DNA from: Calendula officinalis
Taxonomy: Eukaryota > Streptophyta > Magnoliopsida > Asterales > Asteraceae
DNA: 64,000 nucleotides
Direction of reading: 5' to 3'
NCBI GenBank assembly: GCA_963853835.1
Contig: OY970830.1
Coordinates: 43,629,466-43,693,465, forward strand
Every line of letters starts with the position of its first letter. The stretch's first letter is position 1. This document shows positions 11,288-21,898 of this stretch, piece by piece. The translations under genes and the position numbers were made by a program. The notes under the pieces are model-generated. The model worked only from the letters and a program-made list of their open reading frames with translations. It was not told where the DNA came from and did no database searches.

Positions 11288-14200
11288 TCAGCCTTCAGCC
11301 TGAGCCTTGAGCCTTGAACCTTGAGCCTTGAGCCTTGAGCCTTGAGCCTTGAGCCTTGAGCCTTGAGCCTTGAGCCTTGAGCCTTGAGCCTTGAGCCTTG
11401 AGCCTTGAGCCTTGAGCCTTGAGCCTTGTGAATTGACCCTTGAGCCTTGAGCCTTGAGCCTTGAGCCTTGAGCCTTGAGCCTTGAGCCTTGAGCCTTGAG
11501 CCTTGAGCCTTGAGCCTTGATCCTTGAGCCTGGAGCCTTGTGCCTTAAGCCCTGAGCCTTTTGAATTGAGCCTTGAGCCTTGAGCCTTGAGCCTTGAGCC
11601 TTGAGCCTTGAGCCTTGAGCCTTGAGCCTTGAGCCTTGAGCCTTGAGCCTTGAGCCTTGAGCCTTGAGCCTTGTGCCTTGAGCCCTGAGCCTTGATCCCT
11701 GAGCCCTGAGCATTGATGCTTGAGCCTTGAACCATGACCTTTGAGCCTTGAGCCGTGAGCCGTTTGCCTTGAGCCTTGGGCCTTGTGCCTTGAGCCTTGA
11801 GCCTTGAGCCTTGAGCCTTGTGCCTTGAGCCTTTAGCCGTGAGCCTCGAGCTTCGAGCCTCGAGCCTCGAGCCTCGAGCCTTGAGCCTTGAGCCTTGAGC
11901 CTTGTGAATTGAGCCTTGAGCCTTGTGAATTTAGTCTTGAGCCTTGAGCCTTGAGCCTTGAGCCTTGAGCCTCGAGCCTTGAGCCTTGAGCCTTGAGCCT
12001 TGAGCCTGGAGCCGTGAGCCTCGAGCCTTGAGCCTCGAGCCCCGAGCCTCGAGCCTTGAGCCTCGAGCCCCGAGCCTTGAGCCTCGAGCCTTGAGCCTTG
12101 AGCCTTGTGAATTGAGCCTTGAGCCTTGAGCCTTGAGCCTTGAGCCTTGAGCCTTGAGCCTTGAGCCTTGAGCCTTGAGCCTTGAGCCTTGAGCCTTGAG
12201 CTTTGAGCCTTGAGCCTTGAGCCTTGAGCCTTGAGCCTTGAGCCTTGTCCCTGGAGCTTTAGCCTTGAGCCTCGAGCATGGAGCCTCGAACCTCGAGCCT
12301 TGAGCCTTGAGCCTTCAGCCTTGAGCCTTGAGCCTTGATCCTTTAGACTTGAGCCTTGAGCCTTGAGCCTTGAGCCTTGAGCCTTGAGCCTTGAGCCTTG
12401 AGCCTTGAGCCTTGAGCCTTGAGCCTTGAGCCTTGAGCCTTGAGCCTCGAGCCTCGAGCCTTGATCCTCGAGCCTTGAGCCTTGTGCCTTTAGCCTTGAG
12501 CCTTGAGCTTTGAGCCTTGAGCCTTGAGCTTTGAGCCTTGAGCCTTGAGCCTTGAGCCTTGAGCCATAAGCCTTGAGCCTGGAGCCTTGAGCCTGGAGCC
12601 TTGAGCCTTGAGCCTTGAGCCTTGAGCCTTGAGCCTTGAGCCTTGAGCCTTGAGCCTTGAGCCTTGAGCCTCGAGCCTTGAGCCTTGAGCCTTGTCCCTG
12701 GAGCTTTAGCCTTGAGCCTCGAGCCTTGAGCCTCGAACGTCGAGCCTTGAGCCTTGAGCCTTGAGCCTTGAGCCTTGAGCCTTGAGCCTTGAGCCTTGTG
12801 CCTTGTGAATTGAGCCTTGAGCCTTGAGCCTTGTGAATTGAGCCTTGAGCCTTGAGGCTTGAGCCATGAGCCTTGAGCCTTGAGCCTGGACCCTGGAGCC
12901 TTGAGCCTTGAGCCTGGAGCCTTGAGCCTTGAGCCATGAGCCTTGAGCCTGGAGCCTTGAGCCTGGAGCCTTGAGCCTCGAGCCTGGAGCCTTGATCCTT
13001 GAGCATTGAGCCTTGAGCCTTGAGCCTTGAGCCTTGAGCCTTGAGCCTTGAGCCTTGAGCCTGGAGCCCTGAGCCCTGAGCCCTGAGCGTTGATGCTTGA
13101 GCCTTGAACCATGACCTTTGAGCCTTGAGCCCTGAGCCGTGAGCCTTGGGCCTTGGGCCTTGAGCCTTGAAAATTGAGCCTTGAGCGTTGACCCTTGAGC
13201 CTTGATGCTTGAGCCTTGAGCTTTGAGCCTTGAGCCTTGAGCCTTGAGCCATGTGCTTTGATCCTTGAGCCTTGAGCCTTGAGCCTTGAACCTTGAACCT
13301 TGAACCTTGAGCCTTGACCGTTGAGCCTTGAGCGTTGAGCCTTGAGCTTTGAGTCTTGAGCCTTGAGCCTTAACCCTTGAGACTTGAGCCTTGGGCCTGC
13401 AGCCTTGAGCCTGAGCCTTGAGCCTTGAGCCTTGAGCCTTGAGCCTTGAGCCTTGAGCCTTGAGCCTTGAGCCTTGAGCCTTGAGCCTTGAGCCTTGAGC
13501 CTTGAGCCTTGAGCCTTGAGCCTTGAGCCTTGAGCCTTGAGCCTTGAGACTTGAGCCTTGGGCCTTCAGCCTTCAGCCTGAGCCTTGAGCCTTGAACCTT
13601 GAGCCTTGAGCCTTGAGCCTTGAGCCTTGAGCCTTGAGCCTTGAGCCTTGACCCTGGAGCCTTGTGCCTTGAGCCCTGAGCCTTGTGAATTGAGCCTTGA
13701 GCCTTGAGCTTTGAGCCTTGAGCCTTGAGCCTTGAGCCTTGAGCCTTGAGCCTTGAGCCTTGAGCCTTGAGCCTTGAGCCTTGAGCCTTGAGCCTGGAGC
13801 CTTGTGTCTTGAGCCCTGAGCCCTGAGCCCTGAGCGTTGATGCTTGAGCCTTGAACCATGACCTTTGAGCCTTGAGCCGTGAGCCGTGAGCCTTGAGCCT
13901 TGGGCCTTGGGCCTTGAGCCTTGAGCCTTGAGCCTTGAGCCTTGAGCCTTGAGCCTTGAGCCTTGAGCCTTGAGCCTTGAGCCTTGAGCCTTGAGCCTTG
14001 AGCCTTGAGCCTGGAGCCTTGAGCCTTGAGCCTTGATCCTTGAGCCTTGAACCTTTAGCCTTGAGCCTTGAGCCTGGAGCCTTGAGCCTTGAGCCTTGAG
14101 CCTTGTGCCTTGAGCCTTTAGCCTTGAGCCTCGAGCCTTGAGCCACGAGCCTCGAGCCTTGAGCCTTGAGCCTTGAGCCTTGAGCCTTGGGAATTGGGCC

Positions 14201-17200
14201 TTGAGCCTTGAGCCTTGTGAATTGAGTCTTGAGCCTTGAGCCTTGAGCCTTGAGCCTTGAGCCTTGATCCTTGAGCCTTGAACCTTTAGCCTTGAGCCTT
14301 GAGCCTTGAGCCTTGTGAATTGAGCCTTGAGCCTTGAGCCTTGAGCCTTGTGAATTGAGTCTTGAGCCTTGAGCCTTGAGCCTAGAGCCTTGAGCCTTGA
14401 GCCTTGAGCCTTGAGCCTTGTGCCTTGTGCCTTGAGCCCTGAGCCTTGAGCCCTGAGCCCTGAGCCCTGAGCGTTGATGCTTGAGCCTTGAACCTTGACC
14501 TTTGAGCCTTGAGCCCTGAGCCGTGAGCCTTGGGCCTTGGGCCTTGAGCCTTGATCCTTGAGCCTTGAGCCTTGAGCCTTGAGCCTTGATCCTTGAGCCT
14601 TGAACCTTTAGCCTTGAGCCTTGAGACTTGAGCCTTGAGCCTTGAGCCTTGAGCCTTCTGCCTTGAGCCTTTAGCCTTGAGCCTCGAGCCTTGAGCCTTG
14701 AGCCTTGTGAATTGAGCCTTGAGCCTTGAGCCTTGAGCCTTGTGAATTGAGTCTTGAGCCTTGAGCCTTGAGCCTTGAGCCTTGAGCCTTGAGCCTTAAC
14801 CCTTGAGACTTGAGCCTTGGGCCTTCAGCCTTCAGCCTGAGCCTTGAGCCTTGAACCTTGAGCCTTGAGCCTTGAGCCTTGAGCCCTGAGCCTTGTGAAT
14901 TGAGCCTTGAGCCTTGAGCTTTGAGCCTTGAGCCTTGAGCCTTGAGCCTTGAGCCTTGAGCCTTGAGCCTTGAGCCTTGAGCCTTGAGCCTTGAGCCTTA
15001 ACCCTTGAGACTTGAGCCTTGGGCCTTCAGCCTTCAGCCTTAGCCTTGAGCCTTGAACCTTGAGCCTTGAGCCTTGAGCCTTGAGCCTTGAGCCTTGAGC
15101 CTTGAGCCTTGAGCCTTGAGCCTTGAGCCTTGAGCCTGGAGCCTTGTGCCTTGAGCCTTGTGAATTGAGCCTTGAGCCTTGAGCTTTGAGCCTTGAGCCT
15201 TGAGCCTTGAGCCTTGAGCCTTGAGCCTTGAGCCTTGAGCCTTGAGCCTTGAGCCTTGAGCCTTGAGCCTTGAGCCTGGAGCCTTGTGCCTTGAGCCCTG
15301 AGCCCTGAGCCTTGAGCCCTGAGCCCTGAGCGTTGATGCTTGAGCCTTGAACCATGACCTTTGAGCCTTGAGCCGTGAGCCGTGAGCCTTGAGCCTTGGG
15401 CCTTTGGCCTTGAGCCTTGAGCCTTGAGCCTTGAGCCTTGAGCCTTGAGCCTTGAGCCTTGAGCTTTGAGCCTTGAGCCTTGAGCCTTGAGCCTTGAGCC
15501 TTGAGCCTTGATCCTTGAGCCTTGATCCTTTAGCCTTGAGCCTTGAGCCTGGAGCCTTGAGCCTTGAGCCTTGAGCCTTTAGCCTTGAGCCTCGAGCCTC
15601 GAGCCACGAGCCTCGAGCCTTGAGCCTTGAGCCTTGAGCCTTGAGCCTTGTGAATTGGGCCTTGAGCCTTGAGCCTTGTGAATTGAGTCTTGAGCCTTGA
15701 GCCTTGAGCCTTGAGCCTTGAGCCTTGATCCTTGAGCCTTGAACCTTTAGCCTTGAGCCTGGAGCCTTGAGCCTTGAGCCTTGTGCCTTGAGCCTTTAGC
15801 CTTGAGTCTCGAGCCTTGAGCCTCGAGCCTTGAGCCTTCAGCCTTGAGCCTTGAGCCTTGAGCCTTGTGAATTGAGCCTTGAGCCTTGAGCCTTGAGCCT
15901 TGTGAATTGAGTCTTGAGCCTTGAGCCTTGAGCCTTGAGCCTTGAGCCTTGAGCCTTGAGCCTTGAGCCTTGAGCCTTGAGCCTTGAGCCTTGAGCCTTG
16001 TGCCTTGAGCCCTGAGCCTTGAGCCCTGAGCCCTGAGCCCTGAGCGTTGATGCTTGAGCCTTGAACCATGACCTTTGAGCCTTGAGCCCTGAGCCGTGAG
16101 CCTTGGGCCTTGGGCCTTGAGCCTTGATCCTTAAGCCTTGAGCCTTGAGCCTTGATCCTTGAGCCTTGAACCTTTAGCCTTGAGCCTTGAGCCTTGAGCC
16201 TTGAGCCTTGAGCCTTGTGCCTTGTGCCTTGAGCCTTTAGCCTTGAGCCTCGAGCCTTGAGCCTTCAGCCTTCAGCCTTGAGCCTTGAGCCTTCTGAATT
16301 GAGCCTTGAACCTTGAGCCTTGAGCCTTGTGAATTGAGCCTTGAGTCTTGAGCCTTGAGCCTTGAGCCTTGAGCCTTGAGCCTTGAGCCTTGAGCCTGGA
16401 GCCTTGAGCCTGGAGCCTGGAGCCTAGAGCCTCGAGCCCCGAGCCTTGAGCCTCGAGCCTTGAGCCCTTAGCCTTGTGAATTGAGCCTTGAGCCTTGATC
16501 CTTGAGCATGGAGCCTGGAGCCTTGTGCCCTGAGCCCTGAGCCTTGAGCCTTGAGCCTTGGGCCTTGGGCCTTGGGCCTTGAGCCTTGGGCCTTGAGCCT
16601 TGGGCCTTGGGCCCTGGGCCTTGGGCCCTGAGCCCTGAGCCGTGAGCCTTGAGCCTCGAGCCTTGGGCCTTGAGCCTTGAGCCTTGAGCCTTGAGCCTTG
16701 AGCCTTGAGCCTTGAGCCTTGAGCCTTGAGCCTTGAGCCTTAAACCTTGAGCCTTGAACCTTGAACCTTGAGCCTTGAGCCTTGAGCCTTGTGCCTTGAG
16801 CCTCGAGCCTTGAGCCTTGAGCTTTGAGTCTTGAGCCTTAAACCTTGAACCTTGAGCCTTGAGCCTTGAGCTTTGAGCCTTGAGCCTTGAGCCTTGAGCT
16901 TTGAGCCTTGAGCCTTGAGCCTTGAGCCTTAACCCTTGAGACTTGAGCCTTGGGCCTTCAGCCTTCAGCCTGAGCCTTGAGCCTTGAACCTTGAGCCTTG
17001 AGCCTTGAGCCCTGAGCCTTGTGAATTGAGCCTTGAGCCTTGAGCTTTGAGCTTTGAGCCTTGAGCCTTGAGCCTTGAGCCTTGAGCCTTGAGCCTTGAG
17101 CCTTGAGCCTTCAGCCTTGAGCCTTGTGAATTGAGCCTTGAGCCTTGAGCCTTGAGCCTTGTGAATTGAGTCTTGAGCCTTGAGCCTTGAGCCTTGAGCC

Positions 17201-19813
17201 TTAAGCCTTGAGCCTTGAGCCTTGAGCCTTGAGCCTTGAGCCTTGAGCCTTGAGCCTTGAGCCTTGAGCCTTGTGCCTTGAGCCCTGAGCCTTGAGCCCT
17301 GAGCCCTGAGCGTTGATGCTTGAGCCTTGAACCATGACCTTTGAGCCTTGAGCCCTGAGCCGTGAGCCTTGGGCCTTGGGCCTTGAGCCTTGATCCTTGA
17401 GCCTTGAGCCTTGAGCCTTGAGCCTTGATCCTTGAGCCTTGAACCTTTAGCCTTGAGCCTTGAGCCTTGAGCCTTAAGCCTTGAGCCTTGAGCCTTGAGC
17501 CTTGTGCCTTGAGCCTTTAGCCTTGAGCCTCGAGCCTTGAGCCTTCAGCCTTGAGCCTTGAGCCTTGAGCCTTGTGAATTGAGCCTTGTGAATTGAGCCT
17601 TGAGCCTTGAGCCTTGAGCCTTGTGAATTGAGCCTTGAGCCTTGAGCCTTGAGCCTTGAGCCTTGAGCCTTGAGCCTTGAGCCTTGAGCCTTGAGCCTTG
17701 AGCCTTGAGCCTTGAGCCTGGAGCCTTGAGCCTGGAGCCTGGAGCCTAGAGCCTCGAGCCCCGAGCCTTGAGCCTCGAGCCTTGAGCCCTGAGCCTTGTG
17801 AATTGAGCCTTGAGCCTTGAGCCTGGAGCCTGGAGCCTTGTGCCCTGAGCCCTGAGCCTTGACCCCTGAGCCCTGAGCGTTGATGCTTAAGCCTTGAACC
17901 ATGACCTTTGAGCCTTGAGCCCTGAGCCGTGAGCCTTGAGCCTTGGGCCTTGGGCCTTGAGCCTTGAGCGTTGAGCCTTGAGCCTTGAGCCTTGATCCTT
18001 GAGCCTTGAACCTTTAGCCTTGAGCCTTGAGCCTTGAGCCTTGTGCCTTGAGCCTTTAGCCTTGAGCCTCGAGCCTTGAGCCTCGTGCCTTGAGCCTTGA
18101 GCCTTCAGCCTTCAGCCTTAAGCCTTGAGCCTTGAGCCTTGAGCCTTGAGCCTTGTGAATTGAGTCTTGAGCCTTGAGCCTTGAGCCTTGAGCCTTGAGC
18201 CTTGAAAATTGAGCCTTGAGCCTTGACCCTTGAGCCTTGATGCTTGAGCCTTGAGCTTTGAGCGTTGAGCCTTGAGCCATGTGCTTTGATCCTTTAGCCT
18301 TGAGCCTTGAGCCTTGAGCCTTGAACCTTGAACCTTGAGCCTTGAGCCTTGACCGTTGGGCCTTGAGCGTTGAGCCTTGAGCTTTGAGTCTTGAGCCTTG
18401 AGCCTTAACCCTTGAGACTTGAGCCTTGGGCCTTCAGCCTTAAGCCTGAGCCTTGAGCCTTGAGCCTTGAGCCTTGAGCCTTGAGCCTTGAGCCTTGAGC
18501 CTTGAGCCTTGAGCCTTGAGCCTTGAGCCTTGTGAATTGAGCCTTGAGCCTTGAGCCTTGAGTCTTGAGCCTTGAGCCTTGAGCCTTGAGCCTTGAGCCT
18601 GGAGCCTTGTGCCTTGACCCCTGAGCCTTGTGAATTGAGCCTTGAGCCTTGAGCCTTGAGCCTTGATCCTGGAGCCTTGTGCCTTGAGCCCTGAGCCTTG
18701 AGCCCTGAGCCCTGAGCGTTGATGCTTGAGCCTTGAACCATGACCTTTGAGCCTTGAGCCGTGAGCCGTGAGCCGTGAGCCTTGAGCCTTGGGCCTTGGG
18801 CCTTGAGCCTTGAGCCTTGAGCCTTGAGCCTTGACCCTTGAGCCTTGAGCCTTGAGCCTTGAGCCTTGAGCCTTGAGCCTTGAGCCTTGAGCCTTGATCC
18901 TTGAGCCTTGAACCCTTAGCCTTGAGCCTTGAGCCTGGAGCCTTGAGCCTTGTGCCTTGAGCCTTGTGCCTTGAGACTTGAGCCTTGAGCCTTGAGCCTT
19001 GAGCCTTGAGCCTTGAGCCTTGAGCCTTGAGCCTTGAGCCTTGAGCCTTGAGCCTTGAGCCTTGAGCCTTGTGAATTGAGTCTTGAGCCTTGAGCCTTGA
19101 GCTTTGAGCCTTGAGCCTTGAGCCTTGAGCCTTGAGCCTTGAGCCTTGAGCCTTGAGCCTTGAGCCTTGAAAATTGAGCCTTGAGCCTTGACCCTTGAGC
19201 CTTGATGCTTGAGCCTTGAGCTTTGAGCCTTGAGCCTTGAGCCATGTGCTTTGATCCTTTAGCCTTGAGCCTTGAGCCTTGAGCCTTGAACCTTGAACCT
19301 TGAGCCTTGAGCCTTGACCGTTGGGCCTTGAGCATTAAGCCTTGAGCTTTGAGTCTTGAGCCTTGAGCCTTAACCCTTGAGACTTGAGCCTTGGGCCTTC
19401 AGCCTTCAGCCTGAGCCTTGAGCCTTGAGCCTTGAGCCTTGAGCCTTGAGCCTTGAGCCTTGAGCCTTGAGCCTTGAGCCTTGAGCCTTGTGAATTGAGC
19501 CTTGAGTCTTGAGCCTTGAGCCTTGAGCCTTGAGCCTGGAGCCTTGTGCCTTGACCCCTGAGCCTTGTGAATTGAGCCTTGAGCCTTGAGCCTTGAGCCT
19601 TGATCCTGGAGCCTTGTGCCTTGAGCCCTGAGCCTTGAGCCCTGAGCCCTGAGCGTTGATGCTTGAGCCTTGAACCATGACCTTTGAGCCTTGAGCCGTG
19701 AGCCGTGAGCCTTGAGCCTTGGGCCTTGGGCCTTGAGCCTTGAGCCTTGAGCCTTGAGCCTTGACCCTTGAGCCTTGAGCCTTGAGCCTTGAGCCTTGAG
19801 CCTTGAGCCTTGA
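11288..19813. repeat. Satellite domain B3: irregular HORs up to the retrotransposon
   Basis: The same variant vocabulary continues but marker spacing is irregular: CCTTAACCC at about 13369, 14794, 14998, 16928, 18404 and 19369. A TTGTCCCTGGAGCTTTAGCC block appears at about 12246 and 12694. The final two units (18404 and 19369, step 965 bp) are close copies, and the second is interrupted by the retrotransposon at 19814. No gene is visible. Confidence 0.75.
19809..19813. repeat. Target-site duplication, left copy (CTTGA)
   Basis: The five bases before the 5' LTR are CTTGA, identical to the five bases after the 3' LTR at 28361-28365. Five base pairs is the usual duplication for Ty3-gypsy integrases. 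CTTGA is also part of every monomer, so the match alone is weak evidence. The HOR alignment across the site supports it independently. Confidence 0.85.
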
Positions 19814-20122
19814 TGTAACGACCCGAAATTTGTAAATAAATAAAATAAATAAAAATATGATAATTATGGATAAATCATATTAAAACCGTAGGAATTGGTT
19901 TCGTGTCGTTTGGAGTCCGTATGAGAAAGTTATGGGTGAAACCGGGTTGAAACCTAGACCGAAAAGTGCAGCCCTGCTGCAAAGGCAGGCTCGCGGCGCG
20001 AGCCTGGCGCGAGCAAAACGCGAGGTTGAGCAGAGGGACCAGAGCTGAATCGCGAGAAAGTCGCGTCGACTTCGCGTCGACTTCGCGGCGCGAGCCAGAC
20101 GCGAGCTGGGCGCGAAGTCTGG

Positions 20123-20128
20123 TATAAA
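20123..20128 (+). promoter_or_regulatory. Putative LTR TATA box (TATAAA)
   Basis: TATAAA lies in a GC-rich context about 310 bp into the 5' LTR and about 97 bp upstream of an AATAAA. This is the usual arrangement for the start of R in a plant LTR. The same motif is at 26832-26837 in the 3' LTR. The transcription start itself is not visible. Confidence 0.5.
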
Positions 20129-20219
20129 GCGGCGACCAGCGGGAAGACCCGCGTCCTGTCGCGGCGCGAGCTCGGCGCGAGCTCGGCGCGAGCTCGGCGC
20201 GAGCCAGTCCGACCAGTGC

Positions 20220-20225
20220 AATAAA
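20220..20225 (+). promoter_or_regulatory. Putative LTR polyadenylation signal (AATAAA)
   Basis: AATAAA follows the TATA box by about 97 bp; the functional copy for the element's RNA would be the equivalent at 26918-26923 in the 3' LTR. Plant polyadenylation signals are loose, so this is a positional guess. Confidence 0.35.
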
Positions 20226-20962
20226 TTCGGGTTTTTAGCCTTAAATGCATATTGAAAACCCTAGTTTCTTCCAAAGACGATTTTCGAGTGCAAGGGCTGT
20301 TTTGGGTTGATTTCTTCATCAAAGCTTGGTAGATTTCACTCCTAAGTGAAGATTTAAGGTATATCTTCACTCCTTGATCTTTGTAGCTTTAGATCTATGT
20401 ATTTTAATGGTTGGGTTTGAAACCCTAGTTCTTGGGGTTATGGATTATGGTGATATAAATGATGTATACACTTAATAGATGGTATATTAACAAGGAAAAC
20501 AAGTGTATGATTATGATTTGTAAGAATCTTAAGGGTTGGTCAAACCTAGGGTTTGGTAAATCACCATATTTGGGGGAAATAGATTGATGGGTGTTATCTA
20601 GAGGTAGATGAACACATTGATAGTAGATTGTGATGTTGAATATTGTATGATCATTGTTTTAGGCTTTCGGTGACATCTTGGAAGTCGGTGAAATTGTGAA
20701 ACAAGAGTTTTGGTGTCAAGAACACGGTTGGAGCATCTTTATTGCTAAGGTGAGTACGTGTGGAATTTACTGAGTACATAGCCCTTTTAAATATTTTCAT
20801 TACTTGTGTTATGGTCTATTTGCTTAATTGTGTAGACTAGTAGTTGATAGTTAGTCATACCTATGATAGTATTGAACTAACTTGTTGATGATGAAAGTGC
20901 TAGCAGAGAGCTAGATTTGGCATAACCATAGGGTTATGATGAGATTGAGATGGTGTGATGGT

Positions 20963-21116
20963 ACGGGCTACTCCCGATCATGAGGTGTGGATTGAGGGGC
21001 AGTTGGGTGGATTCCCATCGACTCTTCCACGTTAGTTTTGAGATGACACGGGCGACTCCCGGTTATGAGGTGTGGAGAGAGGGGCAGTTGGGTGGATTCC
21101 CATCGACTCTTCCACG
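20963..21116 (+). repeat. Internal direct duplication in the LTR (69 bp, 85-bp period)
   Basis: Bases 20963-21031 and 21048-21116 both run from ACGGGC through a GGGGCAGTTGGGTGGATTCC core to CTCTTCCACG, with a few differences between copies. The same pair is at 27660-27728 and 27745-27813 in the 3' LTR, so the duplication predates this insertion. No function is evident. Confidence 0.85.
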
Positions 21117-21652
21117 ATAGTGGTCTTACTCATTGGACGTATTCCGGTGGGCAAGGCAGGTATCGGTAGCGTGGGCGATCCTATTGCCGATACCTTGTTT
21201 CTAGCTAGTTCGGGGGCAACCCGGTAGTTAGACGTGATTGCTAGGTAAGCAAGATTGATAGGGTCACACTGAGGTGACTAGACTGGATAGTTGGATATAT
21301 ATATATGTATATCGATTGATTATATGAAACGTGACATTTCATTTTATTATCGGGTCTAAACCCATGTAGCTCACGAGACGTTTTTGTCTCACGTACTCCT
21401 TGTTTTGTTTTGCTATGTACTCAGGTTCGGGATCGAAGGCTTAGGTACGCATGGATAGAGATGCGGGACCTAGAATAGAAGAACACTAGATTGGATTTAG
21501 TCTTAGCTTGGTGATGATCTATTTTGTAACACCTACTTTTATACTCTGATTTCATACCAAGGTTTTTGTAAATCTAAATTGGGGATGTTCTTCTATTTAT
21601 AAAATGTTTTATTTTGGCCAATATTTGGCATTAAATATGAGGTGTTACAACT

Positions 21653-21664
21653 TGGTATCAGAGC
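21653..21664 (+). other. Primer binding site for initiator tRNA-Met
   Basis: TGGTATCAGAGC starts three bases after the end of the 5' LTR and matches the complement of the 3' end of plant initiator methionyl-tRNA, the primer used by chromoviruses and most plant Ty3-gypsy and Ty1-copia elements. Its position confirms the LTR boundary at 21649. Confidence 0.92.
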
Positions 21665-21898
21665 TATAGTTTAAGTGAATTAGGTTGGATGACCATCCTA
21701 GTCTTAGACTGTAGCATTAGGAATATAAGATTCCTTAAGATCATAGGTTGACCTTGAGACTTTATATTAAGTTTAGGGTTGAACCTAGGGGACCGATGAA
21801 TTTGATATGATTTTGGATATTGAGTCTTATGCGACTAATGGGTTGTACACAAGGCACTAAATGTTTAATGTCTTTCGTATAGTCTTGATTGAAAGAAA
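21665..21898 (+). other. Untranslated leader of the retrotransposon
   Basis: These 234 bases lie between the primer binding site and the gag ATG. They contain no long frame. Packaging signals would be expected here from general knowledge of retroelements, but none can be recognised from the sequence. Confidence 0.6.

Larger units (their letters stand above)
262..19813. repeat. TTGAGCC heptanucleotide satellite array, left part
   Basis: The sequence is a continuous head-to-tail array of the 7-bp monomer TTGAGCC, always in the same orientation, roughly 2,790 units long. Single-base monomer variants (TGGAGCC, TCGAGCC, TTGTGCC, TTGATCC, TTGGGCC, TTTAGCC, TTGAAAA, TTGTGAA) recur in ordered groups that define higher-order repeats; these domains are listed separately. 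Occasional 6-bp units shift the phase. The array ends at the target-site duplication of the LTR retrotransposon and resumes beyond it at 28361. I see no gene inside it. Confidence 0.97.
19814..21649 (+). repeat. 5' LTR (1,836 bp)
   Basis: It begins TGTAACGACCCG and ends AGGTGTTACA, so the termini form the 6-bp inverted repeat TGTAAC/GTTACA. A GC-rich segment at about 19980-20215 holds many CGCGAG motifs and three tandem 11-bp units (CTCGGCGCGAG). A TATAAA (20123) and AATAAA (20220) mark the likely U3/R region. Two 69-bp near-copies (20963-21031 and 21048-21116) lie 85 bp apart. Against the 3' LTR I count eight substitutions, one 11-bp unit difference, one T indel and a 14-bp difference in an AT run. 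Confidence 0.96.

Noticed and set aside
19880..20370. Minus-strand open frames of 113 and 138 codons in the LTR (repeated at 26608-27068)
   Set aside because: They are Arg/Ala-rich readings of the GC-rich CGCGAG patch, differ between the two LTRs, and oppose the element's transcription.
21159..21194. GGTATCGG ... CCGATACC inverted repeat in the LTR as a terminator or separate element
   Set aside because: An 8-bp stem with a loop of about 20 bases is compatible with chance, and no context supports a function.
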